This document shows positions 25,521 through 35,000 of a stretch of DNA of 64,000 bases, in pieces. The DNA comes from Lentisphaeria bacterium. GTDB taxonomy: Bacteria > Verrucomicrobiota > Lentisphaeria > Victivallales > Victivallaceae. Every line of letters starts with the position of its first letter. The first letter of the stretch is position 1. A program made the position numbers and the translations under genes. A model generated the notes under the pieces. That model searched no databases. It was not told the DNA's origin and worked only from the letters and a program-made list of their open reading frames with translations. The stretch covers positions 7,096-71,095 of the forward strand of contig CAAGED010000047.1 of the NCBI GenBank assembly GCA_900768505.1, given 5' to 3'.

Positions 25521-26531
25521 ATGAATATACAATGGGACAAGCTCGGATTTGAATTCCTTCCTGTGAAAACTAATGTCAGAGCCATTTTTGACAATGGCGT
25601 CTGGGGAGAACCGAAACTTTACGATACCTACGATGTGACCATGTCGGTGGCTGCAAATTGTCTCCATTATGGTCAGGCCATTTTTGAAGGAATGAAAGCA
25701 TTTGCGCATGAAGACGGCGATGTATACATTTTCCGCCCTGACGAAAATTTTCGCCGGATGAATCAATCCACTGCCCGGTTGATGATGCCGGAGATCCCTC
25801 AGGAACTTTTTATGAAAATGCTGCAGATGGTTATCCGTGACAATATCGAATATGTTCCTCCGTTTGGTTCCGGCGGTTCCCTTTATGTGCGCCCGGTCAT
25901 GTACGGAACCAGCCCGCAAATCGGCGTTGCCTCAAGTTTGCGTTATGAATTGGTTATTCTGGTTATGCCGGTAGGAGCTTATTATAAAAACGGCATTAAA
26001 CCGGTGGATTCCATGGTGGCGCTGGATTACGACCGGGCGGCACCGCGCGGCACCGGCAAAATCAAATGTGCCGGCAATTATGCCGCCAGTCTTTATCCGG
26101 CCAAAATCTGCAAACAGAATCATTGTCAGGTTCCGCTTTTCTTCGACCCGAAATCACATGAATATATTGATGAATTCGGTACCAGTAACTTTTTCGCCAT
26201 TACCAAGGACAACAAATATATCACTCCGGAGTCACCCTCAATTCTGCCCAGCATCACCAATAAATCATTGATGCAGTTGGCCAGCGACTTGGGATATGAA
26301 GTTGAACAGCGTCCGGTACACAAGAGCGAGTTGGCCAATCTAAAAGAGGTCGGTGCCTGCGGTACGGCGGTGGTAATTACTCCGGTGGGGCGGATTTTCT
26401 GCGGCGACACGGTTTACACCTACGATACCGAGACAATCGGACCGGTTATGAAAAAATTGTATGATGAAATGACCGGCATTCAGTATGGGAAAATTGCCGA
26501 TCGCCATAACTGGTTGGTCAAGGTTTTATAA
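25521..26531 (+). CDS. ilvE: Branched-chain amino acid aminotransferase
   Basis: 336 residues, the longer class IV type. YGQAIFEGMKAF (50-61) and the PLP lysine K182 in KCAGNYAAS. It makes valine, leucine and isoleucine from their 2-oxoacids and glutamate. Ketoisovalerate is also the pantoate precursor, which fits the following panC gene. A ribosome site AAGG precedes the ATG. Confidence 0.94.
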   Translation: MNIQWDKLGFEFLPVKTNVRAIFDNGVWGEPKLYDTYDVTMSVAANCLHYGQAIFEGMKAFAHEDGDVYIFRPDENFRRMNQSTARLMMPEIPQELFMKMLQMVIRDNIEYVPPFGSGGSLYVRPVMYGTSPQIGVASSLRYELVILVMPVGAYYKNGIKPVDSMVALDYDRAAPRGTGKIKCAGNYAASLYPAKICKQNHCQVPLFFDPKSHEYIDEFGTSNFFAITKDNKYITPESPSILPSITNKSLMQLASDLGYEVEQRPVHKSELANLKEVGACGTAVVITPVGRIFCGDTVYTYDTETIGPVMKKLYDEMTGIQYGKIADRHNWLVKVL

Positions 26532-26560
26532 AATATCCAATAAAGAAATTTTTTTAATCA

Positions 26561-26587
26561 CCGGGATTCCTCCCTTGTGAATCCCGG
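26561..26587 (+). other. Intergenic hairpin between ilvE and panC
   Basis: Perfect 9-bp stem CCGGGATTC / GAATCCCGG with a 9-base loop. No T-run follows (the T-tract is upstream), so it is more likely an mRNA-stabilising or processing hairpin than a terminator. Confidence 0.5.
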
Positions 26588-26613
26588 CTGAAAACAAGGT
26601 TGCATAAAAAAAA

Positions 26614-27468
26614 ATGAAAATTTTTACCAAGGCGGCGGATTTACAGGCATTTGCACTGGCGGCCAAACGTTCAAATAAAAAAATCGGTTTGGTTCCGACC
26701 ATGGGTTTTCTCCATTCCGGTCACGCTTCATTGATGGATGTGGCGCACAATGAGGGCGTCGATGAATTGATTGTCTCAATATTTGTAAATCCGACTCAGT
26801 TCGGTCCCAATGAAGATCTGGATAAATATCCGCGCAGTTTTGAGAAAGATTGCGAATTATGTCAAGCCCATAAGGTTACGGCAATTTTTGCGCCGGAACC
26901 GGCGGCGATGTATGCTCCGGATCATTCGGTTTGGGTGAACGAGGAAAAGCTTTCCAAAGGGTTGTGCGGAAAAAGTCGTCCTATCCACTTTCGCGGCGTT
27001 GCCACGGTGGTGAGCAAGCTCTTTAATTTAACGTTGCCGGATGTGGCGGTTTTCGGACAAAAGGATGCCCAGCAGGCGTTGATCATCCGGCGAATGATTC
27101 GGGATTTGAATTTCCCGATCAAAATGATTATTGCGCCATTGATCCGCGATACGGACAATTTGGCAATGAGTAGCCGCAACCGTTATCTTTCAGCGGAGGA
27201 ACGCAAACGGGCACTCTCCATAAATCGGGCGCTTTTCAAAGCCCGGGAGGATTTGGAACAATCCGGAGTCGAAATTATTGACACGGTAAAATCTGAAATT
27301 GTCAAGACCATCAGCGAGGCCGGTGGAAAAATTGATTATGTGGAAATCTTGTCCGCCGATACATTGGAAGCAGTGCAGGCAGATACCCGTGAGATATTGA
27401 TTGCCGCAGCGGTTTACTTTGGAACCACCCGTTTGATTGACAATGTGTTGGTCAACATAAAACATTAA
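26614..27468 (+). CDS. panC: Pantothenate synthetase
   Basis: 284 residues. Nucleotide-binding motifs VPTMGFLHSGHASL (HIGH-type) and MSSRNRYLS, plus VFGQKDAQQ. It joins pantoate and beta-alanine with ATP to pantothenate, the CoA precursor. panB and panD are not in the window. Part of the co-directional run that starts at ilvE. Confidence 0.96.
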   Translation: MKIFTKAADLQAFALAAKRSNKKIGLVPTMGFLHSGHASLMDVAHNEGVDELIVSIFVNPTQFGPNEDLDKYPRSFEKDCELCQAHKVTAIFAPEPAAMYAPDHSVWVNEEKLSKGLCGKSRPIHFRGVATVVSKLFNLTLPDVAVFGQKDAQQALIIRRMIRDLNFPIKMIIAPLIRDTDNLAMSSRNRYLSAEERKRALSINRALFKAREDLEQSGVEIIDTVKSEIVKTISEAGGKIDYVEILSADTLEAVQADTREILIAAAVYFGTTRLIDNVLVNIKH

Positions 27469-27492
27469 TGCAAATAAATTTCCGGGGAGTAT

Positions 27493-28146
27493 ATGTTTAC
27501 CGGCTTAGTAGAGGCAAAAGGTATTTTTAAACGCCGTCAAATGAGCGGCGGCAGCGGCAAACTTTTAATTCAGCTACCGCCCACCATGCAATTGGAACAT
27601 GGCGAGAGCGTAGCGGTTAACGGGGTATGCCTCACTTATGAGGACAATCCGGGCGGCGTGGCACGTTTTCATACCCTGTCGGAAACGCTGGAACGAACTA
27701 ATTTAGGAAATTTGCAGCCGGAAGCATCGGTTAATTTGGAGCGGGCCATGCGGGCGGACGGGCGCTTCGGCGGTCACATTGTCTCTGGACATGTGGATTG
27801 CACCGGTCGGGTGCTTGCGCTGAAACGGGGTCGGGATGATTACGAACTCAAGGTGGAAACACCAACTGAGCTACGTCCTTACCTGGTCAAAAAAGGAAGT
27901 ATCTGCATTGACGGAATATCCTTGACGCTGGTGGAGGTTAATGATGAATTTTTCACCGTTTGCCTGATTCCGGTAACCTTGTCGGAAACCGCTCTACGCG
28001 AGCGTCCGGCTGGCAGTCTGGTCAATTTGGAAGCGGATATTTTGGGTAAATACGTTTTTTCCCAGCTGCAATATTTGTCCGGCGGCGGTTTAGCGGCGAA
28101 AAAATCGCCAATTACTATGGATTTTTTGCGGCAGGCCGGTTTTTAG
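27493..28146 (+). CDS. ribE: Riboflavin synthase, alpha chain
   Basis: 217 residues. It starts MFTGLVEAKG and holds two lumazine-binding repeats (about 1-97 and 98-195), each with a GHIVSGHVD- or KYVFSQL-type segment, as usual for the trimeric synthase. It dismutates two 6,7-dimethyl-8-ribityllumazine molecules to riboflavin. No other rib gene and no FMN riboswitch are seen here. Confidence 0.95.
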   Translation: MFTGLVEAKGIFKRRQMSGGSGKLLIQLPPTMQLEHGESVAVNGVCLTYEDNPGGVARFHTLSETLERTNLGNLQPEASVNLERAMRADGRFGGHIVSGHVDCTGRVLALKRGRDDYELKVETPTELRPYLVKKGSICIDGISLTLVEVNDEFFTVCLIPVTLSETALRERPAGSLVNLEADILGKYVFSQLQYLSGGGLAAKKSPITMDFLRQAGF

Positions 28147-28179
28147 ATTTAATTAACCCAACTCCACCTTGAAAGCATT

Positions 28180-28995
28180 ATGGATAAAAATCAAAAATTT
28201 GGGTTCAGCTTTTCCGGCGTTAAAAATTTGACTGAATTACCGCCTGGAATTGTCGCCGACAATCTGAAATATATTGAAATAAATGGCGAAGAAATGTTGA
28301 ATTTTTATGAAACATTCAAGAATTTCCGCCGTCGCACCTTTGCCGTACGGGATATAATTGACCCCATCACAACCCGCAGCGTCTGGGAGGCAACGGCGGC
28401 GATAAAGGCGGATTTTTACAATCATTTCAACACCTTGAGCGGCAGATCGCTCCGGCAGGGATGTCGTTTTATTACGCTGGATCTGGATTTAACGGTAAAT
28501 TATGCGCCGGAGAATGATCAGCGGGAGCGTTTGCTGCGTTTTTTTAAAGGTCTCTACCGGGGCTTGATGGAAAATAATTTAATCTTGCTGATGCCGTTAC
28601 GTTTTCCGGCGGCAGACAGTCGAGATACTTGGGGAATAACCCGGCGATTTTTGTTTGATTCGCTGAATGACCGGGTGAAAATTGTACTGGATGTACATCC
28701 ACACGAAATATCCGATCCGGTCAAGGTAAGAGAAATTTTACAAAAAATAAAGATGCAGTTACGGATGATACGTCTGGTTTATGAGCCGGAGACCGGCAAT
28801 CGCATTATAAAGCCGCATATTGAGATGTGTTTAAATCACAGCATTGTTTATCCATCGGCAGTTCCATTTTTGTTTGCGCCGCAGTTGCGTAACGGCAATG
28901 CCGCCATCGCTGAAATCGAATATTTAAATCAATTAGCAGGGGATTTTGTCAAGTCGTCAATATCTCCTCACCTTGAAGAGGAAAAAAATGTATAA
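28180..28995 (+). CDS. Orphan protein, possibly a degenerate TIM barrel
   Basis: 271 residues, soluble, no signal peptide. Alternating predicted strands and helices with strand ends such as FITLDLDLTVNY, ILLMPLRFPA and KIVLDVHPHE suggest a TIM-barrel of the sugar-phosphate isomerase kind, but no family signature or metal site could be confirmed. It lies between ribE and the aldo/keto reductase gene, overlapping the latter by 8 bases, so co-translation is likely. Function unknown. Confidence 0.7.
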   Translation: MDKNQKFGFSFSGVKNLTELPPGIVADNLKYIEINGEEMLNFYETFKNFRRRTFAVRDIIDPITTRSVWEATAAIKADFYNHFNTLSGRSLRQGCRFITLDLDLTVNYAPENDQRERLLRFFKGLYRGLMENNLILLMPLRFPAADSRDTWGITRRFLFDSLNDRVKIVLDVHPHEISDPVKVREILQKIKMQLRMIRLVYEPETGNRIIKPHIEMCLNHSIVYPSAVPFLFAPQLRNGNAAIAEIEYLNQLAGDFVKSSISPHLEEEKNV

Positions 28996-29977
28996 AGCAT
29001 CTGAAAATCGTTACGACGGGCAAATGACCTACCGCCGTTGTGGACGCAGCGGCCTGCTGTTGCCAATGGTTTCGTTGGGGTTGTGGCACAACTTCGGCGG
29101 AGTGGACGTTTATGAAAATAGCCGGTCAATGCTGCACTACGCATTTGATCACGGAATTACTCATTTTGATCTGGCCAATAATTACGGACCGCCGCCGGGA
29201 TCGGCTGAAGAGAATTTTGGGCGGATTTTCAGTGCGGATTTCAAGGCCTACCGGGACGAACTGATAATATCCAGCAAAGCCGGTTACTTGATGTGGCCGG
29301 GGCCTTACGGGGAATGGGGTTCTAGAAAAAATTTAATTGCCAGTTGCGACCAGAGTTTAAAACGCATGCAGTTGGATTATGTGGATATTTTTTATCACCA
29401 CCGCCCGGACGAGAGCACACCGTTGGAAGAGAGCATGAGTGCATTGGAGCATATTGTCCGCAGCGGACGGGCGCTGTATGTGGGAATATCGTCATATTCA
29501 CCAGAGCGTACATTGGCGGCGGCCAAAATATTGCGTGAATTGGGAACGCCTTGCCTGATTCACCAATTCCGCTACAATATTTTTAATCAAGATTACGCCC
29601 ACAACGGCTTATTCGATGTCTTAAAATCGGAAGGTATCGGGGGGATTGTGTTCAGTCCTTTAGCGCAGGGGTTGTTGACCAATCGCTACCTTAAGGGTAT
29701 TCCGGAACATTCCCGAGCCAGCGTAAATCATTTTTTAAAAGCACAGAGTATCACGCCGGAATTGGTGGCAAAAATTTCCAAATTAAATGATTTGGCCGCC
29801 CGGCGGGGCGAAACACTGGCTCAAATGTCGCTGAAATGGATTTTGCGTCATGAGACAACTACCTCAGTTTTGGTGGGTGCCAGCAGCTGCGAACAAATCA
29901 GTGATTTAATTCAGGCGGCGGGAGAGATAAGTTTTACTGCGGCGGAACTCAATGCAATTGACGAAATTGTAAAATGA
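28988..29977 (+). CDS. Aldo/keto reductase, YghZ/Gpr-like
   Basis: 329 residues from the ATG at 28988, which follows a GAGG ribosome site; an in-frame ATG 42 bases upstream would overlap the orphan gene more. It closely recalls E. coli YghZ (L-glyceraldehyde-3-phosphate reductase): LGLWHNFGG, DLANNYGPPPGSAEENFGR, SSKAGYLMWPGPYG and LYVGISSYSPE. The AKR catalytic Asp, Tyr, Lys and His are in place (DLANNY, SSKAG, YHHRPD). It reduces aldehydes with NADPH; likely a methylglyoxal or glyceraldehyde-3-P detoxifier. Confidence 0.92.
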   Translation: MYKASENRYDGQMTYRRCGRSGLLLPMVSLGLWHNFGGVDVYENSRSMLHYAFDHGITHFDLANNYGPPPGSAEENFGRIFSADFKAYRDELIISSKAGYLMWPGPYGEWGSRKNLIASCDQSLKRMQLDYVDIFYHHRPDESTPLEESMSALEHIVRSGRALYVGISSYSPERTLAAAKILRELGTPCLIHQFRYNIFNQDYAHNGLFDVLKSEGIGGIVFSPLAQGLLTNRYLKGIPEHSRASVNHFLKAQSITPELVAKISKLNDLAARRGETLAQMSLKWILRHETTTSVLVGASSCEQISDLIQAAGEISFTAAELNAIDEIVK

Positions 29978-30672
29978 CCCAATTGTTGCAAAATTGTACA
30001 TTAATTATTGCTGCCGGCGGTAGCGGATGCCGCTTCGGTGGCAATAAATTGTTGGCTTCAATCGGAGGAATGCCGGTATTGGCGTATTCTCTGCTGAATT
30101 TGGGCAAGTTTTTTCCCGTCGGCAATCTTATTTTAGTGGCGGGAAAAAATTCCCTGGAACAATATCGGCAAATTTGCCAAACATATTTACCGCAAAATCC
30201 GGTCAAAATAATTGCCGGCGGTGCAGAACGCAGTAACTCGGTGTTAAACGGCCTGCAGGCAGTAGCAGCGGATATGGAATTTGTTGCCATTCATGATGCG
30301 GCGCGACCATTGGCAAATATTGACTTGATAACCGCCAGCGTGGAGCTTTTGCAGCAGAATAAAACGTTGCATGGAGTCAGCGCCGCCAGTAAAGTGGTGG
30401 ATACCATAAAAAAAGTGCAATCAAATTTGATAGTGGCGACAGTGCCGCGGGAAGATTTATGGGCAATGGAAACCCCTCAGACATTTCGCCTGAGCTCGCT
30501 CCGGCAAGCCTACGATGCGTTGCCGCCGGGGATTACGCCGACTGACGACACAGCTATACTGGCAGCAAGCGGCATGAATTGCGCAGTACTGGCCAACCGG
30601 CGGTGTAATCGGAAAATCACTTTACCGGAAGACCTGGTGTTGGTGGAAAATATGCTCAAAAAAATGTCGTGA
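29974..30672 (+). CDS. ispD: 2-C-methyl-D-erythritol 4-phosphate cytidylyltransferase
   Basis: 232 residues. AAGGSGCRFGGNK (nucleotide-binding), VAIHDAARPL and TDDTAI match the family. It makes CDP-ME in the MEP isoprenoid pathway. The ATG overlaps the stop of the reductase gene (ATGA), indicating translational coupling. ispF is not adjacent. Confidence 0.94.
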   Translation: MTQLLQNCTLIIAAGGSGCRFGGNKLLASIGGMPVLAYSLLNLGKFFPVGNLILVAGKNSLEQYRQICQTYLPQNPVKIIAGGAERSNSVLNGLQAVAADMEFVAIHDAARPLANIDLITASVELLQQNKTLHGVSAASKVVDTIKKVQSNLIVATVPREDLWAMETPQTFRLSSLRQAYDALPPGITPTDDTAILAASGMNCAVLANRRCNRKITLPEDLVLVENMLKKMS

Positions 30673-30752
30673 AATATGTATTACAATTGAAATATGCACT
30701 GATTGAAGATATATTGACTTGTAAATAACCAATAAAACAATTGAAGTAAAAA

Positions 30753-31571
30753 ATGGATAAGAAAATGGATAAAAAAATTAACACAATCAACCTTTGGCCG
30801 CATCACGTTTCGGCTCAAACCGGCAATCCGGAAGATGACTTTCAGCCATACCTTACGCCCTACATGCTTGATGACGGCAAGGTACACGGCGCGGTATTGG
30901 TTTGCCCGGGCGGTGGTTACGCTTGGCGCGCCGCCCACGAAGGTGGAGCAATTGCGGAAAAATTAAACAAACTTGGTCTTCACGCTCTGGTGGTGGAATA
31001 CCGGGTGGCGCCTTATCGTTATCCGGCGCCCCAGCAGGATATATTCCGGGCCGTGAAAATTACCCGCGGCAATGCCAATGCCTGGCGCATAAATCCGGAA
31101 AAAATCGCCGTAATGGGATTTTCCGCAGGCGGTCACTTATGCGCCTCATCCGGCGTAATGTTTGATAAAATCGATGCCAATTGCGGTGATATTTACGACC
31201 GGGAGAATCAACGTCCGGATGTAATTATTCCGTGTTACGCCGTAATCAGCTCCGGTGAATTTGGTCATCAAGGCTCATTTGATAATTTATTGGGCGAGGA
31301 AGAGAAAAATTTTTCCCGCGAGAATTTGAGTTTGGAAAAATTAATTACTTCCGACACGCCGCCGGCCTTTTTATGGCACACTGCGGAGGATGGAGCGGTT
31401 CCGGTGGAAAATTCGTTAATGTTCTGCAGTGCGTTGCGCAAATGTAAAGTGCCATTTGAATTGCATATTTTTCCCCACGGAGGCCACGGATTGGGGTTGG
31501 CGGAAGCTTTGCCGGAAGTGGCAATCTGGCCGGAGTTATGCGTTAGATTCTTGAAAAATTTAGGATTTTGA
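30753..31571 (+). CDS. Alpha/beta-hydrolase, acetyl-esterase-like (BD-FAE type)
   Basis: 272 residues, no signal peptide. CPGGGYAWRAAHEG forms the oxyanion region, nucleophile elbow is MGFSAGGH, the acid is in TAEDGAVPVENS, and the histidine in PHGGHGLGLAE. This pattern is that of small esterases deacetylating xylo-oligosaccharides or other esters. A second start (30765) is possible. Cytoplasmic location suggests action on imported acetylated sugars; the substrate is inferred. Confidence 0.85.
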   Translation: MDKKMDKKINTINLWPHHVSAQTGNPEDDFQPYLTPYMLDDGKVHGAVLVCPGGGYAWRAAHEGGAIAEKLNKLGLHALVVEYRVAPYRYPAPQQDIFRAVKITRGNANAWRINPEKIAVMGFSAGGHLCASSGVMFDKIDANCGDIYDRENQRPDVIIPCYAVISSGEFGHQGSFDNLLGEEEKNFSRENLSLEKLITSDTPPAFLWHTAEDGAVPVENSLMFCSALRKCKVPFELHIFPHGGHGLGLAEALPEVAIWPELCVRFLKNLGF

Positions 31572-31598
31572 TGAAACCATTCAACTGGAGAAAAAAAT

Positions 31599-32036
31599 AT
31601 GGAAAATTTTGAATTGAAAAAATATATTGCCGGCCGTCTGGCGGAGAAGATCTCTTTGTCGGACATTCAAAAAGAGATTGCGGAAAAATTCAATGTGCGG
31701 ATGACTTTTTTTGAATTACGGGTTTTGGCCGCCGAATTGGAAAACATTGATTGGACGCAATTCGATCCGGTAAAAACGGCTAAAGAAGAAAAGGCCGCTA
31801 CGGCCGCCGCCGAAATCACCCCCGGAAAAACTCAAATTGAGATAAGCAAAATCGTTCGCCCCGGCGCACTCATTTCCGGCACGGTTAAATTTGCCTCCGG
31901 CGTCACCGCTGAATGGATGGTCGACCAAATGGGACGGCTGGGATTGGACAATAACAGCGGCCAGCCGACTGAAGCTGACATCAAAGAGTTTCAGGCGGAA
32001 TTGCAGCAGGCGATTTCGGCACGGGGCGGAATCTAA
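31599..32036 (+). CDS. Small PVC-type protein of unknown function
   Basis: 145 residues. The N-terminal third is helical with LSDIQKEIAEKFNVRMTFFE, which resembles a small conserved N-terminal motif I recall from Verrucomicrobia/Lentisphaerae hypotheticals. A charged, Ala/Glu-rich linker (about 62-80) leads to a compact C-terminal part. Precedes the AsmA-like gene by 17 bases. No function known. Confidence 0.65.
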   Translation: MENFELKKYIAGRLAEKISLSDIQKEIAEKFNVRMTFFELRVLAAELENIDWTQFDPVKTAKEEKAATAAAEITPGKTQIEISKIVRPGALISGTVKFASGVTAEWMVDQMGRLGLDNNSGQPTEADIKEFQAELQQAISARGGI

Positions 32037-32053
32037 AGTTATAAATCGAGCCA

Positions 32054-35000
32054 ATGATGGTCAACGAGCAGCATAAGAATTCCAAACTAAAAAGCGACAA
32101 TGATTTGGCTTCGCCGCAACCGGTTTCATCAGCAATGTCTCCGGTGCGGCACGAGCCGAAATTTTTTGCGTTAATTGCGTTATTTTGTGTGTTGACCATT
32201 TTGGGGTTATTTAATTTTTTTACCAGCAATTTTTTTATAAAATATGTGGTACTGCTCCTCGCCGGTAGATTTTCCGAGCGGGCAATTTATGCCGAAGCAG
32301 TTTATTATCATCCGTTAAGCGGAGAATTGATAATTGTTGAACCTTATTTGGGATATCCGGGCAATCCGGCTCTGCAAGGCGGGGAATTGCGCGGAATTTT
32401 AAATTTAAAGGCACTGCTGCATGACTTTACATTGGACATTTCAGACATTGAGTTGACGAAAAGTCAGCTTAATTTGGTTTGCAATGCTGAAGGAGAGTGG
32501 AGTTTTGCCGCATCAAAGGTTCAATTGCCTGGCCAGGCCACGGACAAGAGGAGTAAAATACAGCAATCCCCTCCAGGCAATCGGAAAAATTATTGGCTGC
32601 CACAAATGCCGGATTTTAAATTAAAACTCTCAAATGTTACCTTGCAGGACTCCAAACTGCTGATTGCTAAAAATAATTCAACCATGTCCGAATTTATTTT
32701 TGAACACGTCAACGCCAGTTTGAATCATTATATGGCATATGCAGTAAGCGAGTTTAACTGCGCGGCAGATTTGCAAATCCGCAATCATCAGCAAACCCAA
32801 TTTTCTTCCAAAAATATCACCTTATCTCTTAATTTTCGTCCCCGGGAAGATTTTTCAATAAGTTCATTCGATTTAATGGTTGAGGCCAATGATTTAAGTC
32901 AAGTTCCAGGGAATTTTGATTTAAGCGGCAATAAATTAAAATTTTCGCTGAACGGCAGAGAAAACAACGGCATTATATTAAAAGAATTTGCCTTGCAGCA
33001 TGTAAACGCCGCCGATAAAGTCCTAGAGTCTGTATCCGGTTCGGGTAATATTCAATATAACCCATTCTTAGCCAGAATGGCCATTGAAGCGGCTACCCCG
33101 TCAGGACTGCTGCCCAATATTTGTACTAAGATTTTATGGGGTATTGATGCGGGAGATAACTCAATGGATTATTCCGGCGTCTGGGAGCTGACCGCCGACC
33201 AAATCAGTTCTAATGGCAAGATTATGGCGGAGCGCTCCGGCAACATAACTTACGGCGACCTGACAATAAAAATGGCGGCGGCGCAAACGTTGAAAGCCTC
33301 ATATGGTTTTATTTACAATTATCACACCCGGCGGCTTCAGTTGAATGATTTACTGATTAAATTATCGGAAACTGCCGATGAATATGCTGAAATGAAATTA
33401 AAAAAGCCATTGGTTTTGACCGAACGTGATTTTTTTCAAAACAAACTAACCACCCAAGCCGATATTGTACTGCACAACGTAAACATATATAAAATACTGG
33501 TAAGTTTGCAATTAGCCGAGCCGCTGGGGATTAATTCAGCCAAATTATCCGGCCGCGGTGAACTTGATTTTACTCCGGAACTGATTAGTTTAAAGAGTGA
33601 TTTTACCTTAGATGATTTTGATTTTGCTTATAACGGCGAAGCTTACGACGGTTCAGGATCGACTTTGCAACTTAATACAGATTATGATTTTAAACGAGAA
33701 TGGCAGATTAAAAGTTTAAATTTGGAATTGCAAAGTCACAATTTGCCGGTAGCCAATCTGGCCATGAAAGGCAATCTAAATCTGAACGATTTTACCGGAG
33801 TTTCAAATTTTCTGATTTCCGGCGTGACGCCATCAATTATTTATCTGATTCCTCCGGCTCAAAAATACAAAAAAGTCATATCTCATAATTTTAATCAATT
33901 GGGAACTCCAGAGGCGGCACTTGGCGGAGTATTGGAGGTAGATTTGATTAACAAAATCTACATAGTTAACCAAATGGCAGTAAATATTGATTCAAATTCT
34001 CCCCGTTATGACATTGATATTGCCCTGCAGTCTCCAGTGCAAATTAAAGCTAACGCCATGGAAAAAGAGCAGGATTTCAAGCTAAAACTAAAATTGAATC
34101 AACTGCCATTGCACACCCTTGCCCTGGACAACAATCTAAGCGACAGCGGAATAAAATCCGGCAATATTTCTGCCGATCTGCAAATAACCGGCAATGCACA
34201 AACCATAAATTTTAACGGGCAAATGCAGTTGCACCAGTTCGAGTATGTTGCACCATATTTGTCCATTCCGACAATGAACCTGCAGTCGGAACTTGATTTC
34301 ATGCTTATGCTCAATAATTTTGATATTATTTTCAACCACTTCAAATTGCGCAGTCAATTGGATGGTAACCAGTTCGGCGACACGGAAATATCCGGAGCAG
34401 GAAGATTAGAACCATCGAAATCGCATATGAATTTGCAATTCAACATGAAAGCTGCTGAGTTTCTCACCTTTTGGCCATGGAGCGATGTCTGCACAATGGC
34501 CGGAACCGACAGTGATATGTTAATTGACATCACTCCCGGGCGTGCCGAAGTGCGTGGAAAAACTAAATGCCGCAGATTTGTTTTAACTCCGTTTGATCTC
34601 TACGCTTCCGGAGTGGCAGACTGGAACAATATTACCACCAGTGACGATAATGGTTCAAAATCGATTACCACGGTAACGGCTGATTTTATCGAAAAAGATT
34701 TGCCTATTTTATCCGGTACAATGATTATGACCTCGGTCAGCGATGCCGATAAGTTATTGGATGTGGTCTTTAAACTCAGCGAAGTACATGTGCCAAATTT
34801 TAGATTTACCGACGAACCACTCGACAATTTCGGCAATAGCTTAACACTACAGTTTAATGATGAAGTTTTATCCGAAGCAGTTGCCAATCCGACTGCATTA
34901 TTGTTAAAAAACGACCGGGTAGGCGATTTTGATTTTTATCCAACCGTATATCATTTCGATATAAAGGAACTCTACTTTAATGATTTTTTGAAATTTGCCG

